DNA from: Bacteroidota bacterium
GTDB taxonomy: Bacteria; Bacteroidota; Bacteroidia; Chitinophagales; Chitinophagaceae
Reading direction: 5' to 3'
Length of the DNA: 55,107 nt
Assembly (NCBI GenBank): GCA_018267575.1
Contig: JAFDYF010000087.1
Coordinates: forward strand, 1-55,107
The position numbers and the translations under genes were made by a program. This document shows positions 18,330 to 26,164 of this stretch, piece after piece. The notes under the pieces were generated by a model, which was not told where the DNA came from, ran no database searches, and saw only the letters and a list, made by a program, of their open reading frames with translations. Positions within the stretch are counted from its first letter, which is position 1. The number at the start of each line of letters is the position of its first letter.

Positions 18330-18369
18330 ATGGATTGCGAATCTGGGAAACTCAAGATTTGCAATCCAT
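18330..18369. repeat. Hairpin between convergent genes
   Basis: ATGGATTGC G AATCT, 10-nt loop, AGATT T GCAATCCAT: a 15-bp stem with one G-T pair. It sits 105 bp after the subunit 3 stop and 19 bp from the end of the minus-strand ORF. No T-run follows, so its role as a terminator is uncertain. Confidence 0.5.
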
Positions 18370-18387
18370 TCTTGGTTATTACACGTT

Positions 18388-18642
18388 CTAATTCTCCACT
18401 GGGGCTAAATAGTATCCTTCCTCGCTCAGTACAAAACTATTGGGAACAAAGGATAATAAGGATTTGCTCACGGTAGTGGCAGCCTGTTCAAGGTAGGTTT
18501 GGCGAATGCCCGGTGTTTTGGATGCGAATTGCCAACTTTGTATTTTTAGAATAGCAATTTTGCTTTCCTGCATAACTTGTTTGTCTTTTTGACAAAACTC
18601 TTCTGCCAAATAGGATTGGCGGTTTTCAGTATTGGATCTCAT
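18388..18642 (-). CDS. Small hypothetical protein
   Basis: About 84 residues from the internal Met. The open frame extends to 18747, but the extra N-terminal residues look less protein-like, so the Met at 18642 is preferred. The protein is hydrophilic, with several Gln and Ser, a helical middle (LAEEFCQKDKQVMQESKIAILKI) and an aromatic/acidic tail (EEGYYLAPVEN). No domain or signal peptide recognised and no promoter box found. It could be a real small gene or a chance ORF. Confidence 0.45.
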   Translation of the reverse strand: MRSNTENRQSYLAEEFCQKDKQVMQESKIAILKIQSWQFASKTPGIRQTYLEQAATTVSKSLLSFVPNSFVLSEEGYYLAPVEN

Positions 18643-18852
18643 AGATTTAGTTCTTAGGGTAATAGATGGAAGCCTATGACCGATTAAAAACGGTAATAAT
18701 TTTACAAAATTGCGTATGTTGAAAAACCCTTGATATTTTTTATCCAATCGCCCTAAAGCCTGAATGGCTGAAAGTTTTGACCTAAATCATCCCCTTAATT
18801 CAATAATTATAATATTTTACACTTTTCTTTTACTATGAATTTTGACTTTAAC

Positions 18853-18882
18853 TTGTATCGCTTCTTGAATTTATTAATTTTG
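18853..18882 (+). promoter_or_regulatory. Promoter for clpS
   Basis: TTG at 18853-18855, 19-nt spacer, TAATTTTG at 18875-18882 (exact TAnnTTTG). The box ends 15 nt before the ATG at 18898. A good match to the two-box Bacteroidota pattern. Confidence 0.7.
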
Positions 18883-18897
18883 TAATAAACAGATTTG

Positions 18898-19209
18898 ATG
18901 TTAGCCCCTCAGAATCATAGAAAACCCATCGAACTTGAAGAATATGACACTGACTTGCTCACTGTCAATGAAAACCCCTATAGCTTAATTGTGTGGAATG
19001 ATGAGGTAAATACTTTTGAGTGGGTAATCCAGGCTTTGATAGAAATCTGCAAACATTCCAACGAACAGGCTGAACAATGTGCCATGATCATACATACCCA
19101 AGGGAAATATGCGGTAAAACAAGGTTTGTATGATGACCTAAAGCCCATGTGCGATGCTATCACCGAAAGGGGCATTGGCGCAACCATCGAAATACTATCT
19201 GAGTCCTGA
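18898..19209 (+). CDS. clpS: ATP-dependent Clp protease adaptor ClpS
   Basis: A 103-residue adaptor that binds N-degron substrates and delivers them to ClpAP. Conserved parts are visible: YSLIVWNDEVNTFEWVIQAL (the core that forms the hydrophobic N-end pocket with Asn-Asp), the VxxLxEIC-type helix, and the HTQGKYAVKQG segment. A frame extension begins with TTG at 18895, but the ATG at 18898 is used. Its neighbour aat (110 bp downstream) makes destabilising N-terminal Leu/Phe, so the two form one pathway unit. ClpA or ClpP is not in the window. Confidence 0.9.
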   Translation: MLAPQNHRKPIELEEYDTDLLTVNENPYSLIVWNDEVNTFEWVIQALIEICKHSNEQAEQCAMIIHTQGKYAVKQGLYDDLKPMCDAITERGIGATIEILSES

Positions 19210-19318
19210 TACTAATGCTGCTTGCCCCAAGCAATTTGTGGCGATTCGCTTCTACCCAATAACTTTGTGAAGGTGAATAATCAGCATCCATCACCAATCT
19301 TATAATATTCTTCACTCC

Positions 19319-19957
19319 ATGTTTGTAATAAGCAAGGAACTTGTTTTTCCCCCAGTCGATCTAGCCGAGCCAGATGGGCTTTTGGCCATTGGTGGCGACC
19401 TCTCCACAGAACGCTTATTATTGGCTTATCGATCCGGCATTTTTCCTTGGTATGAAGGAACCCATGTGCTTTGGTGGAGCCCAGATCCAAGGTTTGTACT
19501 TTTCCCAGAAGAATTAAAAGTGAGTAAAAGTATGCACCAGCTATTGAGAAAAAGCGCCTTTTCATTTAGCATCAATCAAGCATTCAGCGAGGTAATCAAC
19601 AACTGCAAATCCATTTCCAGAAAAGATCAAACTGGCACTTGGATTACCGACGAAATGAAAGAAGCCTATATCCGTTTGCATCAATTGGGTCATGCCCACA
19701 GCGCAGAAGTATGGGAAGGAAAAGAATTAGTTGGTGGACTTTACGGCATCCGGATGGGCAAATGCTTTTTTGGCGAAAGCATGTTTAGCAAAGTAAGCAA
19801 TGCAAGCAAATATGCTTTTATAAGCTACGTACAGGCATTGCTGTTAGCGGGTATTAAATTGATAGACTGTCAGGTTTATACCGAGCACCTAGAAAGCCTT
19901 GGTGCAAGGATGATTGACCGAAAGGATTTTATTGGGCTCATTGACCAATGGGCCTAA
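19319..19957 (+). CDS. aat: Leucyl/phenylalanyl-tRNA--protein transferase
   Basis: A 212-residue enzyme that adds Leu or Phe from charged tRNA to proteins with N-terminal Arg or Lys, making them ClpS substrates. The family signature FPPVDLAEPDGLLAIGGDLSTERLLLAYRSGIFPW is complete at residues 10-44, followed by WWSPDPRFVL, TGTWITDEM, AHSAEVWEG, GGLYGIRMGKCFFGESMFS, and DCQVYTEHLESLGA. Length is normal. It follows clpS on the same strand and was probably placed with it for function; the 110-bp gap leaves open a separate promoter, but no exact box is visible. Confidence 0.95.
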   Translation: MFVISKELVFPPVDLAEPDGLLAIGGDLSTERLLLAYRSGIFPWYEGTHVLWWSPDPRFVLFPEELKVSKSMHQLLRKSAFSFSINQAFSEVINNCKSISRKDQTGTWITDEMKEAYIRLHQLGHAHSAEVWEGKELVGGLYGIRMGKCFFGESMFSKVSNASKYAFISYVQALLLAGIKLIDCQVYTEHLESLGARMIDRKDFIGLIDQWA

Positions 19958-19984
19958 GCTGCTCTTTATATATGAGCAAAGAGA

Positions 19985-20491
19985 CTATGGTGCAGTAGTC
20001 AATGAATAATGTTTCAGCGTGGTCACTTTTAGGTTATTCCCATTTTCTACATGCACCAATTTATATTCCCTGAATTGATTATTCGCATCCATAAACCCAA
20101 TAATACAGGAGTATTTGTTCTTCCCTTTTTGTATCATGGGCTTAGGATAGATGCCTAGATTGGGCAATCGCAAGGTATCTTCCCCTCTGATTTCCTCAAA
20201 TTGTAATTTCATCAGGTAGTTGAACGTGGTAGGGGTTTCATATATGCTCACTGAAAAATACCAATCGTTCAATGGGTTATCCGTTTTTTCTTTATAGGAT
20301 GCCACCGCGTCGGGCTTTACTTCTTTCCTGAATTCTGGGATATTGTTAACAGGGTTAACGACCATTTGTTTAGATGCACTATCATGGGCGTCTGAGTTAT
20401 TATTACTGCTAGGGCTATGACAAGAAACAAAAATGAAAGAAAGCCAGAGCAAACATTGGATAGGCAATTTTCGTGCTATGAATAAGGACAT
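19985..20491 (-). CDS. Hypothetical lipoprotein
   Basis: A 168-residue protein with a signal peptide and lipobox ending FVSC (Cys24), then a Ser/Asn-rich linker and a small beta-rich domain (WYFSVSIYETPTTFNYLMKLQFE ... KNKYSCIIGFMDANNQFREYKLVHV). I do not recognise the family. It is on the same strand as, and 21 bp downstream of, the exonuclease/GIY-YIG gene, so they may be cotranscribed. It should be processed by LspA and sit in the inner or outer membrane. Confidence 0.75.
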   Translation of the reverse strand: MSLFIARKLPIQCLLWLSFIFVSCHSPSSNNNSDAHDSASKQMVVNPVNNIPEFRKEVKPDAVASYKEKTDNPLNDWYFSVSIYETPTTFNYLMKLQFEEIRGEDTLRLPNLGIYPKPMIQKGKNKYSCIIGFMDANNQFREYKLVHVENGNNLKVTTLKHYSLTTAP

Positions 20492-20512
20492 GGTTATTTT
20501 TATTGGGTATGT

Positions 20513-21898
20513 TTATTTAACTAGAGAATGTGTCAGAGCAATTTTTTTATTGGGCCATTTTTGTGCATACTCATAAATCAATCCACGCATATAATCATTT
20601 TCCGGATAACGTGTCAGGTGGTTTTTTATTTCCTCTGGGCTCATAAAGTTTGCATCCACGGGTAGATAGCCCATTCCGTAAAATTTACCTTCTTCTACCA
20701 GCACACAGCTTTGCTCGCCAGCATCCCTGCCATCATCAATCAGCGCAAAACTGGGCAGCTCTTTCTTTAATAATAGCATAGCTTCCGCAACCCTTTCATT
20801 ATAAATACTAGGATCTTCTTTTTGCTCACAAGCTCCCAGACAATAGCCAGCTTCTATACCGTCACAACTACCCTCTCCTTTCTGAATAAAGCAAAGTTTA
20901 GGGCAAAGATTGAACTGCTTGATCATTTTGCGCAGCATATTCTGACCTTCTACCATCAGTGAAAAGCTGTACAGTGGCTGCAAATGCTTTTTTCTTTTTT
21001 CGATAGCCAATCTCAGATAACCATTCCTATCCTCAAACATATAAATCCCATAGGTTTGTTCAAAGCGTTTCAGGCTTCGGTTGTACTGTGGCCATAAACG
21101 TTTTATCTCGATGCATTCAAACAAATAAGCCATCAATTCCGTACCACAGGTTTGGTGCGAAATGGAATAGATATTCCTTAAGAACTCCTGCTTTTGTTTG
21201 TTTGGTTTATTATTAGAGAAATGGCTGGTTACCCTTTTAGAGATGTTTTTGGCCTTACCTACATAAATCACTTTGCCTGCCTGATTATGGAAATAATAAA
21301 CACCGGGAACGGGTGGCAACTGTTCCAGTGCCGCAGCCGGGAGGTTCGCAGGAAGGTATTGATCCTTGCTCTTGCCCTTCAGCATTTGCTCCACATGCCC
21401 TTCACGATCATTTTCCAAAATCATCTTGAACAAAAGAGAAGTGGCGTTCGCATCACCCGCAGCACGATGCCTGTTTTCGATTTCGATTCCAAGACTTCTG
21501 CAAAGATTACCCAAACTATAGCCGGGCAAGTCCGGGAATACCTTGCGGCTCAGGCGTACCGTGCAAAGCTTTTTAAGATTGAGTGAATACCCCAGGTGGC
21601 CGAGTTGGTGTTTTAGGAAAGAATAATCAAAATTGACATTGTGGGCCACAAAAATATTTCCCTGCAAAAGCTGGAATACCTCGTTGGCAACTTCATCAAA
21701 AAAAGGGGCATCCTTGACTGTTTCCTCTGTAATACCAGTCAACGATTGTACATAACGCGGGATTGCTATGCCCGGGTTTATTAAAGTTTCATATCTTTTT
21801 ATTTCATGTTGCCCGTCGTGCAACACAATAGCTATTTCAGTTATTGCGTTATTAGCAGCAAAGCCACCGGTGGTTTCTATATCAACTATAGCATACAT
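20513..21898 (-). CDS. DEDDh exonuclease / GIY-YIG endonuclease fusion
   Basis: A 461-residue two-domain nuclease. Residues 1-165 are a DnaQ-type 3'-5' exonuclease: DIETTGG (first acidic pair), FVAHNVNFDYSFL (second), and HRAAGDA with the final His-x4-Asp. Residues about 195-290 are a GIY-YIG domain (LPPVPGVYYFHNQAGKVIYVGKAKNISKRV), as in UvrC and Cho. A Cys-containing region follows (LCFIQKGEGSCDGIEAGYCLGAC). The fusion is known as an epsilon/Cho-like repair nuclease family in Bacteroidota. It probably incises and trims damaged DNA. A minus-strand promoter candidate lies at 21975-21982. Confidence 0.9.
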   Translation of the reverse strand: MYAIVDIETTGGFAANNAITEIAIVLHDGQHEIKRYETLINPGIAIPRYVQSLTGITEETVKDAPFFDEVANEVFQLLQGNIFVAHNVNFDYSFLKHQLGHLGYSLNLKKLCTVRLSRKVFPDLPGYSLGNLCRSLGIEIENRHRAAGDANATSLLFKMILENDREGHVEQMLKGKSKDQYLPANLPAAALEQLPPVPGVYYFHNQAGKVIYVGKAKNISKRVTSHFSNNKPNKQKQEFLRNIYSISHQTCGTELMAYLFECIEIKRLWPQYNRSLKRFEQTYGIYMFEDRNGYLRLAIEKRKKHLQPLYSFSLMVEGQNMLRKMIKQFNLCPKLCFIQKGEGSCDGIEAGYCLGACEQKEDPSIYNERVAEAMLLLKKELPSFALIDDGRDAGEQSCVLVEEGKFYGMGYLPVDANFMSPEEIKNHLTRYPENDYMRGLIYEYAQKWPNKKIALTHSLVK

Positions 21899-21974
21899 AA
21901 AATAAAGTTGCGAAAGGTTGATAAAGGTAGAGAATTATCGGAGGCTTTAGGTGAATACTCGGTTTTTTGAAGGG

Positions 21975-21982
21975 CAAAAATA
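21975..21982 (-). promoter_or_regulatory. Promoter -7 box for the exonuclease/lipoprotein pair
   Basis: TATTTTTG on the minus strand, exact TAnnTTTG, 77 nt before the ATG at 21898. No clear -33 box. Confidence 0.45.
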
Positions 21983-22078
21983 GAACAGTTATCAAGTACG
22001 AAACTCATAAACTTCTTACCCGAACGAAAACTAAGAATTACCGTCCCGCTATTGTTTAACAATTTAAATCCAAACACC

Positions 22079-22189
22079 ATGGAACAAATGAACACATTAC
22101 CAGCTAAAGAAACTGCCATCATTACTGCAGTGACTATTGTGCTGTACTTCTGCGCCATCTTGATGTTTTCTTACCAGATTACGATGTAG
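22079..22189 (+). CDS. 36-residue predicted membrane protein
   Basis: ATG at 22079, TAG at 22187. The peptide starts MEQMNTLPAKETAI and then has one hydrophobic helix (about residues 13-33, containing VLYFCAILMF) with a short polar tail. A clear intrinsic terminator follows 24 bp after the stop (22213-22240), which supports a real transcript ending here. No family recognised and no exact promoter box found upstream; a start codon at the second Met (residue 4) is also possible. It may be a subunit of a larger membrane complex or a small regulator. Confidence 0.6.
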   Translation: MEQMNTLPAKETAIITAVTIVLYFCAILMFSYQITM

Positions 22190-22212
22190 TACGAACATTA
22201 GGAAGCTTTTTG

Positions 22213-22240
22213 AAACCCCATTCTTATGAATGGGGTTTTT
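22213..22240 (+). terminator. Intrinsic terminator after the 36-residue ORF
   Basis: AAACCCCATTC, loop TTAT, GAATGGGGTTT, T-run. An 11-bp perfect stem. Confidence 0.9.
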
Positions 22241-22301
22241 ATTAACCATTGGTTATCAATTTTTTGTAAAAACAATCAAACCTAGGCATATTTAGTCTAT
22301 T

Positions 22302-22319
22302 CAAAAAAGCGCTTTTTTG
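22302..22319. promoter_or_regulatory. Palindrome upstream of the small-ORF promoter
   Basis: CAAAAAAGCGCTTTTTTG, an 18-bp perfect palindrome ending 9 bp before the -33 TTTG. Position fits an operator or upstream element. A loop-less palindrome with A/T tracts could also just be bent DNA. Confidence 0.4.
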
Positions 22320-22328
22320 GTCTATTAT

Positions 22329-22359
22329 TTTGCGTTTTTCAAATAATACTCTAAATTTG
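22329..22359 (+). promoter_or_regulatory. Two-box promoter for the 38-residue ORF
   Basis: TTTG at 22329-22332, 19-nt spacer, TAAATTTG at 22352-22359. Both boxes are exact for the Bacteroidota consensus, the best promoter in the window. The start site would be near 22366, leaving a leader of about 136 nt before the ATG at 22502. Confidence 0.8.
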
Positions 22360-22501
22360 ACGTTAACAAAGCTTAACTTACAAGCTTCTACGTTCGAATT
22401 AGTCCTACCCTTTATCGCTGAAGAAACCTAGACATTGTTCAAGTTCCATTTCCTGAGAAGCCAATTTGAATCAATATGGTTTCACTTCAAAAAAATTCGT
22501 T

Positions 22502-22618
22502 ATGAAAAAAAACGGTAACTCTTTCCACTTAGGAGAAACAGCAAAAACAGCTTTAATGGCAGGAGGTTTTTTAGGCCTCGTAATGTTTCTGTCTTATCTG
22601 TATTGGTTTGTATTCTAA
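22502..22618 (+). CDS. 38-residue predicted membrane protein
   Basis: ATG at 22502, TAA at 22616. A basic N-terminus (MKKNGNSFHLGETAKTALM) leads to a Gly/Leu/Phe-rich hydrophobic helix (GGFLGLVMFLSYLYWFVF) that runs to the stop, so the protein should sit in the inner membrane with its N-terminus inside. It has its own exact two-box promoter (22329-22359) and its own terminator (22713-22740), making a monocistronic unit of about 370 nt with a long leader. No family recognised. An alternative is that the RNA itself is the product and the ORF is incidental, but the coding potential looks real. Confidence 0.65.
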   Translation: MKKNGNSFHLGETAKTALMAGGFLGLVMFLSYLYWFVF

Positions 22619-22712
22619 TCTAGCCTACAAACACACAGATTAGGAAAGTCTGTCGACCCTAGTATGGATGATGGATGCTAGTATGCCTCATTATCCAAGT
22701 ACAAAATATTAT

Positions 22713-22740
22713 TCCCCATTCAATGGGGAATTTTTTTTAT
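22713..22740 (+). terminator. Intrinsic terminator after the 38-residue ORF
   Basis: ATTCCCCATT / AATGGGGAAT with a tight loop (in practice about 8 bp and a 5-nt loop) followed by eight T residues. Confidence 0.9.
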
Positions 22741-22783
22741 CCATTACTGCCCACTCCTCTAGCCATGGCTTCTTAACAATGAT

Positions 22784-22791
22784 TACCTTTG
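22784..22791 (+). promoter_or_regulatory. Promoter -7 box for valS
   Basis: TACCTTTG, exact TAnnTTTG, 34 nt before the valS ATG and just after the terminator of the small ORF, so valS is likely transcribed from here. Confidence 0.6.
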
Positions 22792-22825
22792 CAAGCCAAA
22801 AAAAGAATATTAAGCAATATATAAA

Positions 22826-25480
22826 ATGGAATTAAGCAAGAACTATATACCCGCCGCAATCGAGGAAAAATGGAACAAGCATTGGAAAGAGAAAGGTCAC
22901 TTCAAAAGCCAGCCTGATGAGCGAAAACCCTATACAGTTGTAATACCGCCACCCAATGTAACGGGTGTGCTGCATATGGGACATACCCTCAACGAAACCG
23001 TGCAGGATATATTGGTACGCAAGGCTAGGATGAGCGGATATAATGCTTGCTGGGTGCCCGGTAGCGACCACGCTTCCATCGCCACGGAAGCCCGGGTAGT
23101 GAATATGCTTAAAGAAAAAGGTATTGACAAGAATAAACTGAGCCGTGAGGAATTCTTAAAATACGCTTATGAATGGAAGGATAAATATGGTGGGATTATT
23201 TATAACCAGATTGAGCGTTTGGGCTGTAGTGTGGATTGGGACCGCGTTAGCTTCACTATGGACGAACATTATTACAAAGCCGTTATCAAAGTATTTGTAG
23301 AATTGTATAACAAAGGGCTGGTTTATCGCGGCGCTAGAATGATCAATTGGGACCCACAGGCAAAAACGGCACTAAGCGATGAGGAAGTGGAATACAAGGA
23401 AGTGACTGGTAAGCTTTACTATGTAAAATATAAGATAGTTGGGAAGCAAGGAGCGGAAGCAGCTCAAAACACCTCTGCCAATGAATATATAACCATTGCT
23501 ACTCAGCGCCCAGAAACCATAATGGGCGATACCGCCGTTTGCGTTAACCCTGCTGACGAACGGTATGCACACTTAAAGGGGATGAAACTAATCGTGCCCT
23601 TGGTTAACCGGGAAGTACCTGTCATATTTGATGAATATGTGGACAAGGAATTTGGTACTGGTGCATTGAAAATTACGCCGGCACATGATATCAACGACTA
23701 TAATATTGGATTGAAATACAATCTACCCATCATCGACACTTTGAATGAGGATGGCACCTTGAGCAAAGCTGCTGAAGTATTTGTTGGGTTGAATCGTTTT
23801 GAGGCCAGAAAAAAAGCAGTCACACAATTAAGGGAAGAAGGATTATTAGTGAGAGAAGAAGATTATCAAACCCGCATGGGATTTTCGCAGCGAACCAATG
23901 CCGTGGTTGAACCACGCATATCCACCCAATGGTTTGTGAAGATGAAAGAATTAGCCGGCCCCGCACTCAATGCCGTATTAAAGGGGGATATCAAAATACA
24001 TCCCGAAGAACGTTTTCTAAACACTTATAGATATTGGTTGGAGAATGTGAAGGATTGGTGCATCAGCCGCCAGCTTTGGTGGGGGCAGCGCATACCCGCT
24101 TGGTATGATGCGGATGGGAACGTGTTTGTGGCCGAAACAAAAGAAGAAGCAAAGCTCAACGCAAAAGGCTCAACGCCGAAGTCTGGAACCAGCGTTCAGC
24201 TTACCCAAGATGAGGATGTGTTAGACACTTGGTTCTCTTCATGGCTTTGGCCCATTGAGGTTTTCAATGGCATCAATGAACCAGATAATAAAGATTTCCA
24301 GTACTATTATCCCACTTCTGTATTGGTAACTGGTCAGGATATTATTTTCTTTTGGGTAGCACGTATGATCATGGCAGGCTTTGAATTTAAAAACCAAAAG
24401 CCTTTCAGCGTTGTGTATTTCACGGGGATGGTGCGTGACAAGCAGGGAAGAAAAATGAGCAAGAGTTTGGGTAACTCACCCGATCTATTGGAGCTGATTG
24501 ATAAATATGGGGCAGATGCAGTCCGTTTTGGCATTATGATCTCCTCACCTGCCGGAAATGATCTGCTATTTGATGAAGCTGCATTGGAACAGGGCCGGAA
24601 TTTTAATAACAAACTTTGGAACGCATTGAAATTGGTTCGTAGCTGGGAATTACGGGTGAAAAGTTCGGAATTAGCGACCGACCCATTTGCCATGGATTGG
24701 TTTGAAAATAGGTTGAACGAAGCAAAATCGCAGTTGGAAGAACTATTCAAGGATTTCAAATTAAGTGAAGCACTCAAGATTTTGTATTCACTTATTTGGG
24801 ATGATTTCTGTAGTTGGTATCTCGAATGGGCAAAGCCGGGATTTGAGCAACCTGTTTCAAAAGAAGTGTACGACAAGACCATCTATTTCTTTGAGGAACT
24901 ATTGCAATTGCTCCATCCTTTTATGCCCTTTATTTCAGAAGAAATTTTCCATTTGCTCAAAGAGCAACGCGAAGATTTGTGCATCCGACAAAATCAGCCT
25001 TTTGGAAAGCCACAAAAACAGGTTCAGGAAAAAGGAATCCTCCTTCAAAATGCGATTACTGCCTTGCGTGATGCCAGAACCAAAAACCAATTAAAAACAA
25101 AAGACGCCATCAGCCTATATATACAAACGGCTGACACTGCTTTATATCAAGCAATCGAACCCATTTTGGCAAAACAAGTTAATGCGAAATCTATTATCTA
25201 TAACCAACCCAATGCCTCAAACAATAGTATGGTTATTGCCCTTGGCAAGGACAAGTTTCATATAGAAACTGAACAAGTGCTGGATACAACCAACCTGAAG
25301 GAAGATTTGTTGAAAGACCTAGCTTACCAAAAAGGGTTTTTGGTATCGGTTGAAAAAAAGCTGAATAACGAACGCTTTGTGCAAAATGCCAAACCCGACG
25401 TGATTGCCCTTGAGCAAAAGAAAAAAGCAGATGCAGAAGCCAAAATAAAAATATTGGAAGAAAGTATAGCCAACCTTTAA
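22826..25480 (+). CDS. valS: Valine--tRNA ligase
   Basis: An 884-residue class I aminoacyl-tRNA synthetase. The HIGH motif is HMGH at 50-53 in PPPNVTGVLHMGHTL. The editing domain is present (TQRPETIMGDTAV, GTGALKITPAHDINDY). The KMSKS motif is at about 543-547 (GRKMSKSLGNSPD). A C-terminal coiled coil with Lys/Glu runs from about 815 to the end. Odd: residues about 606-619 read WELRVKSSELATD, an insertion-like stretch with a 21-nt DNA repeat inside it (24643-24676), described as a finding. The PAP2 gene begins 3 nt after the stop, so they are one operon. Confidence 0.97.
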   Translation: MELSKNYIPAAIEEKWNKHWKEKGHFKSQPDERKPYTVVIPPPNVTGVLHMGHTLNETVQDILVRKARMSGYNACWVPGSDHASIATEARVVNMLKEKGIDKNKLSREEFLKYAYEWKDKYGGIIYNQIERLGCSVDWDRVSFTMDEHYYKAVIKVFVELYNKGLVYRGARMINWDPQAKTALSDEEVEYKEVTGKLYYVKYKIVGKQGAEAAQNTSANEYITIATQRPETIMGDTAVCVNPADERYAHLKGMKLIVPLVNREVPVIFDEYVDKEFGTGALKITPAHDINDYNIGLKYNLPIIDTLNEDGTLSKAAEVFVGLNRFEARKKAVTQLREEGLLVREEDYQTRMGFSQRTNAVVEPRISTQWFVKMKELAGPALNAVLKGDIKIHPEERFLNTYRYWLENVKDWCISRQLWWGQRIPAWYDADGNVFVAETKEEAKLNAKGSTPKSGTSVQLTQDEDVLDTWFSSWLWPIEVFNGINEPDNKDFQYYYPTSVLVTGQDIIFFWVARMIMAGFEFKNQKPFSVVYFTGMVRDKQGRKMSKSLGNSPDLLELIDKYGADAVRFGIMISSPAGNDLLFDEAALEQGRNFNNKLWNALKLVRSWELRVKSSELATDPFAMDWFENRLNEAKSQLEELFKDFKLSEALKILYSLIWDDFCSWYLEWAKPGFEQPVSKEVYDKTIYFFEELLQLLHPFMPFISEEIFHLLKEQREDLCIRQNQPFGKPQKQVQEKGILLQNAITALRDARTKNQLKTKDAISLYIQTADTALYQAIEPILAKQVNAKSIIYNQPNASNNSMVIALGKDKFHIETEQVLDTTNLKEDLLKDLAYQKGFLVSVEKKLNNERFVQNAKPDVIALEQKKKADAEAKIKILEESIANL
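24643..24676 (+). repeat. Repeat-like in-frame insertion inside valS
   Basis: GGAATTA occurs twice, 21 nt apart, with the phrase GGGTGAAAAGTTC between. Translation gives ELRVKSSEL in the linker between the catalytic core and the anticodon-binding domain. The wording resembles short dispersed repeats ("ELRVKSE" type) that I recall from other Bacteroidota genomes. Confidence 0.45.
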
Positions 25481-25483
25481 TCT

Positions 25484-26119
25484 ATGATGCGTAAAAATAA
25501 TTGGTCACGATCCATAATTTTGTTTTGCTTTTTGTTGGTGATGGGTACTGTTTCCTTAGCCCAAAACGGGGAACAGCGTTTTCTTGAAAACCTCAGCAAG
25601 AACCGAACTATAGGGATGACGCATTTTATGCAAGGCATTTCGAATACAACCACCTATACCAGTCTTGCGGTACCTGCTAGTTTGTTTATTGCCAGTGCGC
25701 TCAACCATGATGACCACATGCGCCAGAAATCTTTTTATATATTCGAAAATATAGCCGTGGGTTCCAGCATAGCCATTGTACTAAAATATGCCGTGAACAG
25801 ACCAAGACCATCCACCCAAGATTCGCTGATCATTCCGGCAAGCGATATGGGAAGCCCCTCCTTCCCATCAGGACATACCGCTATTTCTTTTGCTACGGCA
25901 ACCGCATTGAGCCTTGCTTATCCCAAATGGTATGTGATTCTTCCCTCTTATGCTTGGGCTTGCACAGTCGGTTTTTCAAGAATGTATCTTGGCGTTCATT
26001 ACCCAACGGATGTGATTGCGGGTGCTATCATTGGTTCTGGGAGTGCTTTTCTTTGCAGGGCGGTGAATAAGTGGTTGTTTCATCCGAAAGCGAACCATAA
26101 ACAATTCATATGGTATTGA
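25484..26119 (+). CDS. PAP2 family phosphatase
   Basis: A 211-residue membrane-associated acid phosphatase. It has a signal-anchor (residues 8-25, ending SLAQ), then the three PAP2 motifs: KYAVNRPRPS (KX6RP), PSFPSGHTA (PSGH) and SRMYLGVHYPTDV (SRX5HX2D). Active His residues are in PSGH and in the last motif. PAP2 enzymes remove phosphate from lipid phosphates such as undecaprenyl pyrophosphate or phosphatidate. The substrate here is unknown. Starts 3 nt after valS, so it is translationally linked to it. Confidence 0.9.
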   Translation: MMRKNNWSRSIILFCFLLVMGTVSLAQNGEQRFLENLSKNRTIGMTHFMQGISNTTTYTSLAVPASLFIASALNHDDHMRQKSFYIFENIAVGSSIAIVLKYAVNRPRPSTQDSLIIPASDMGSPSFPSGHTAISFATATALSLAYPKWYVILPSYAWACTVGFSRMYLGVHYPTDVIAGAIIGSGSAFLCRAVNKWLFHPKANHKQFIWY

Positions 26120-26164
26120 TGGGTTTGCCTCATAATAATAGTCAATCGCTGCAAAGAAGTAGGC

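Larger units (their letters stand above)
22190..22501. other. Intergenic region between the two small membrane ORFs
   Basis: About 312 bp. It holds the terminator of the first ORF (22213-22240), a perfect palindrome (22302-22319), a two-box promoter (22329-22359) and then about 140 nt of untranslated leader for the second ORF. No other ORF seen. Confidence 0.65.
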
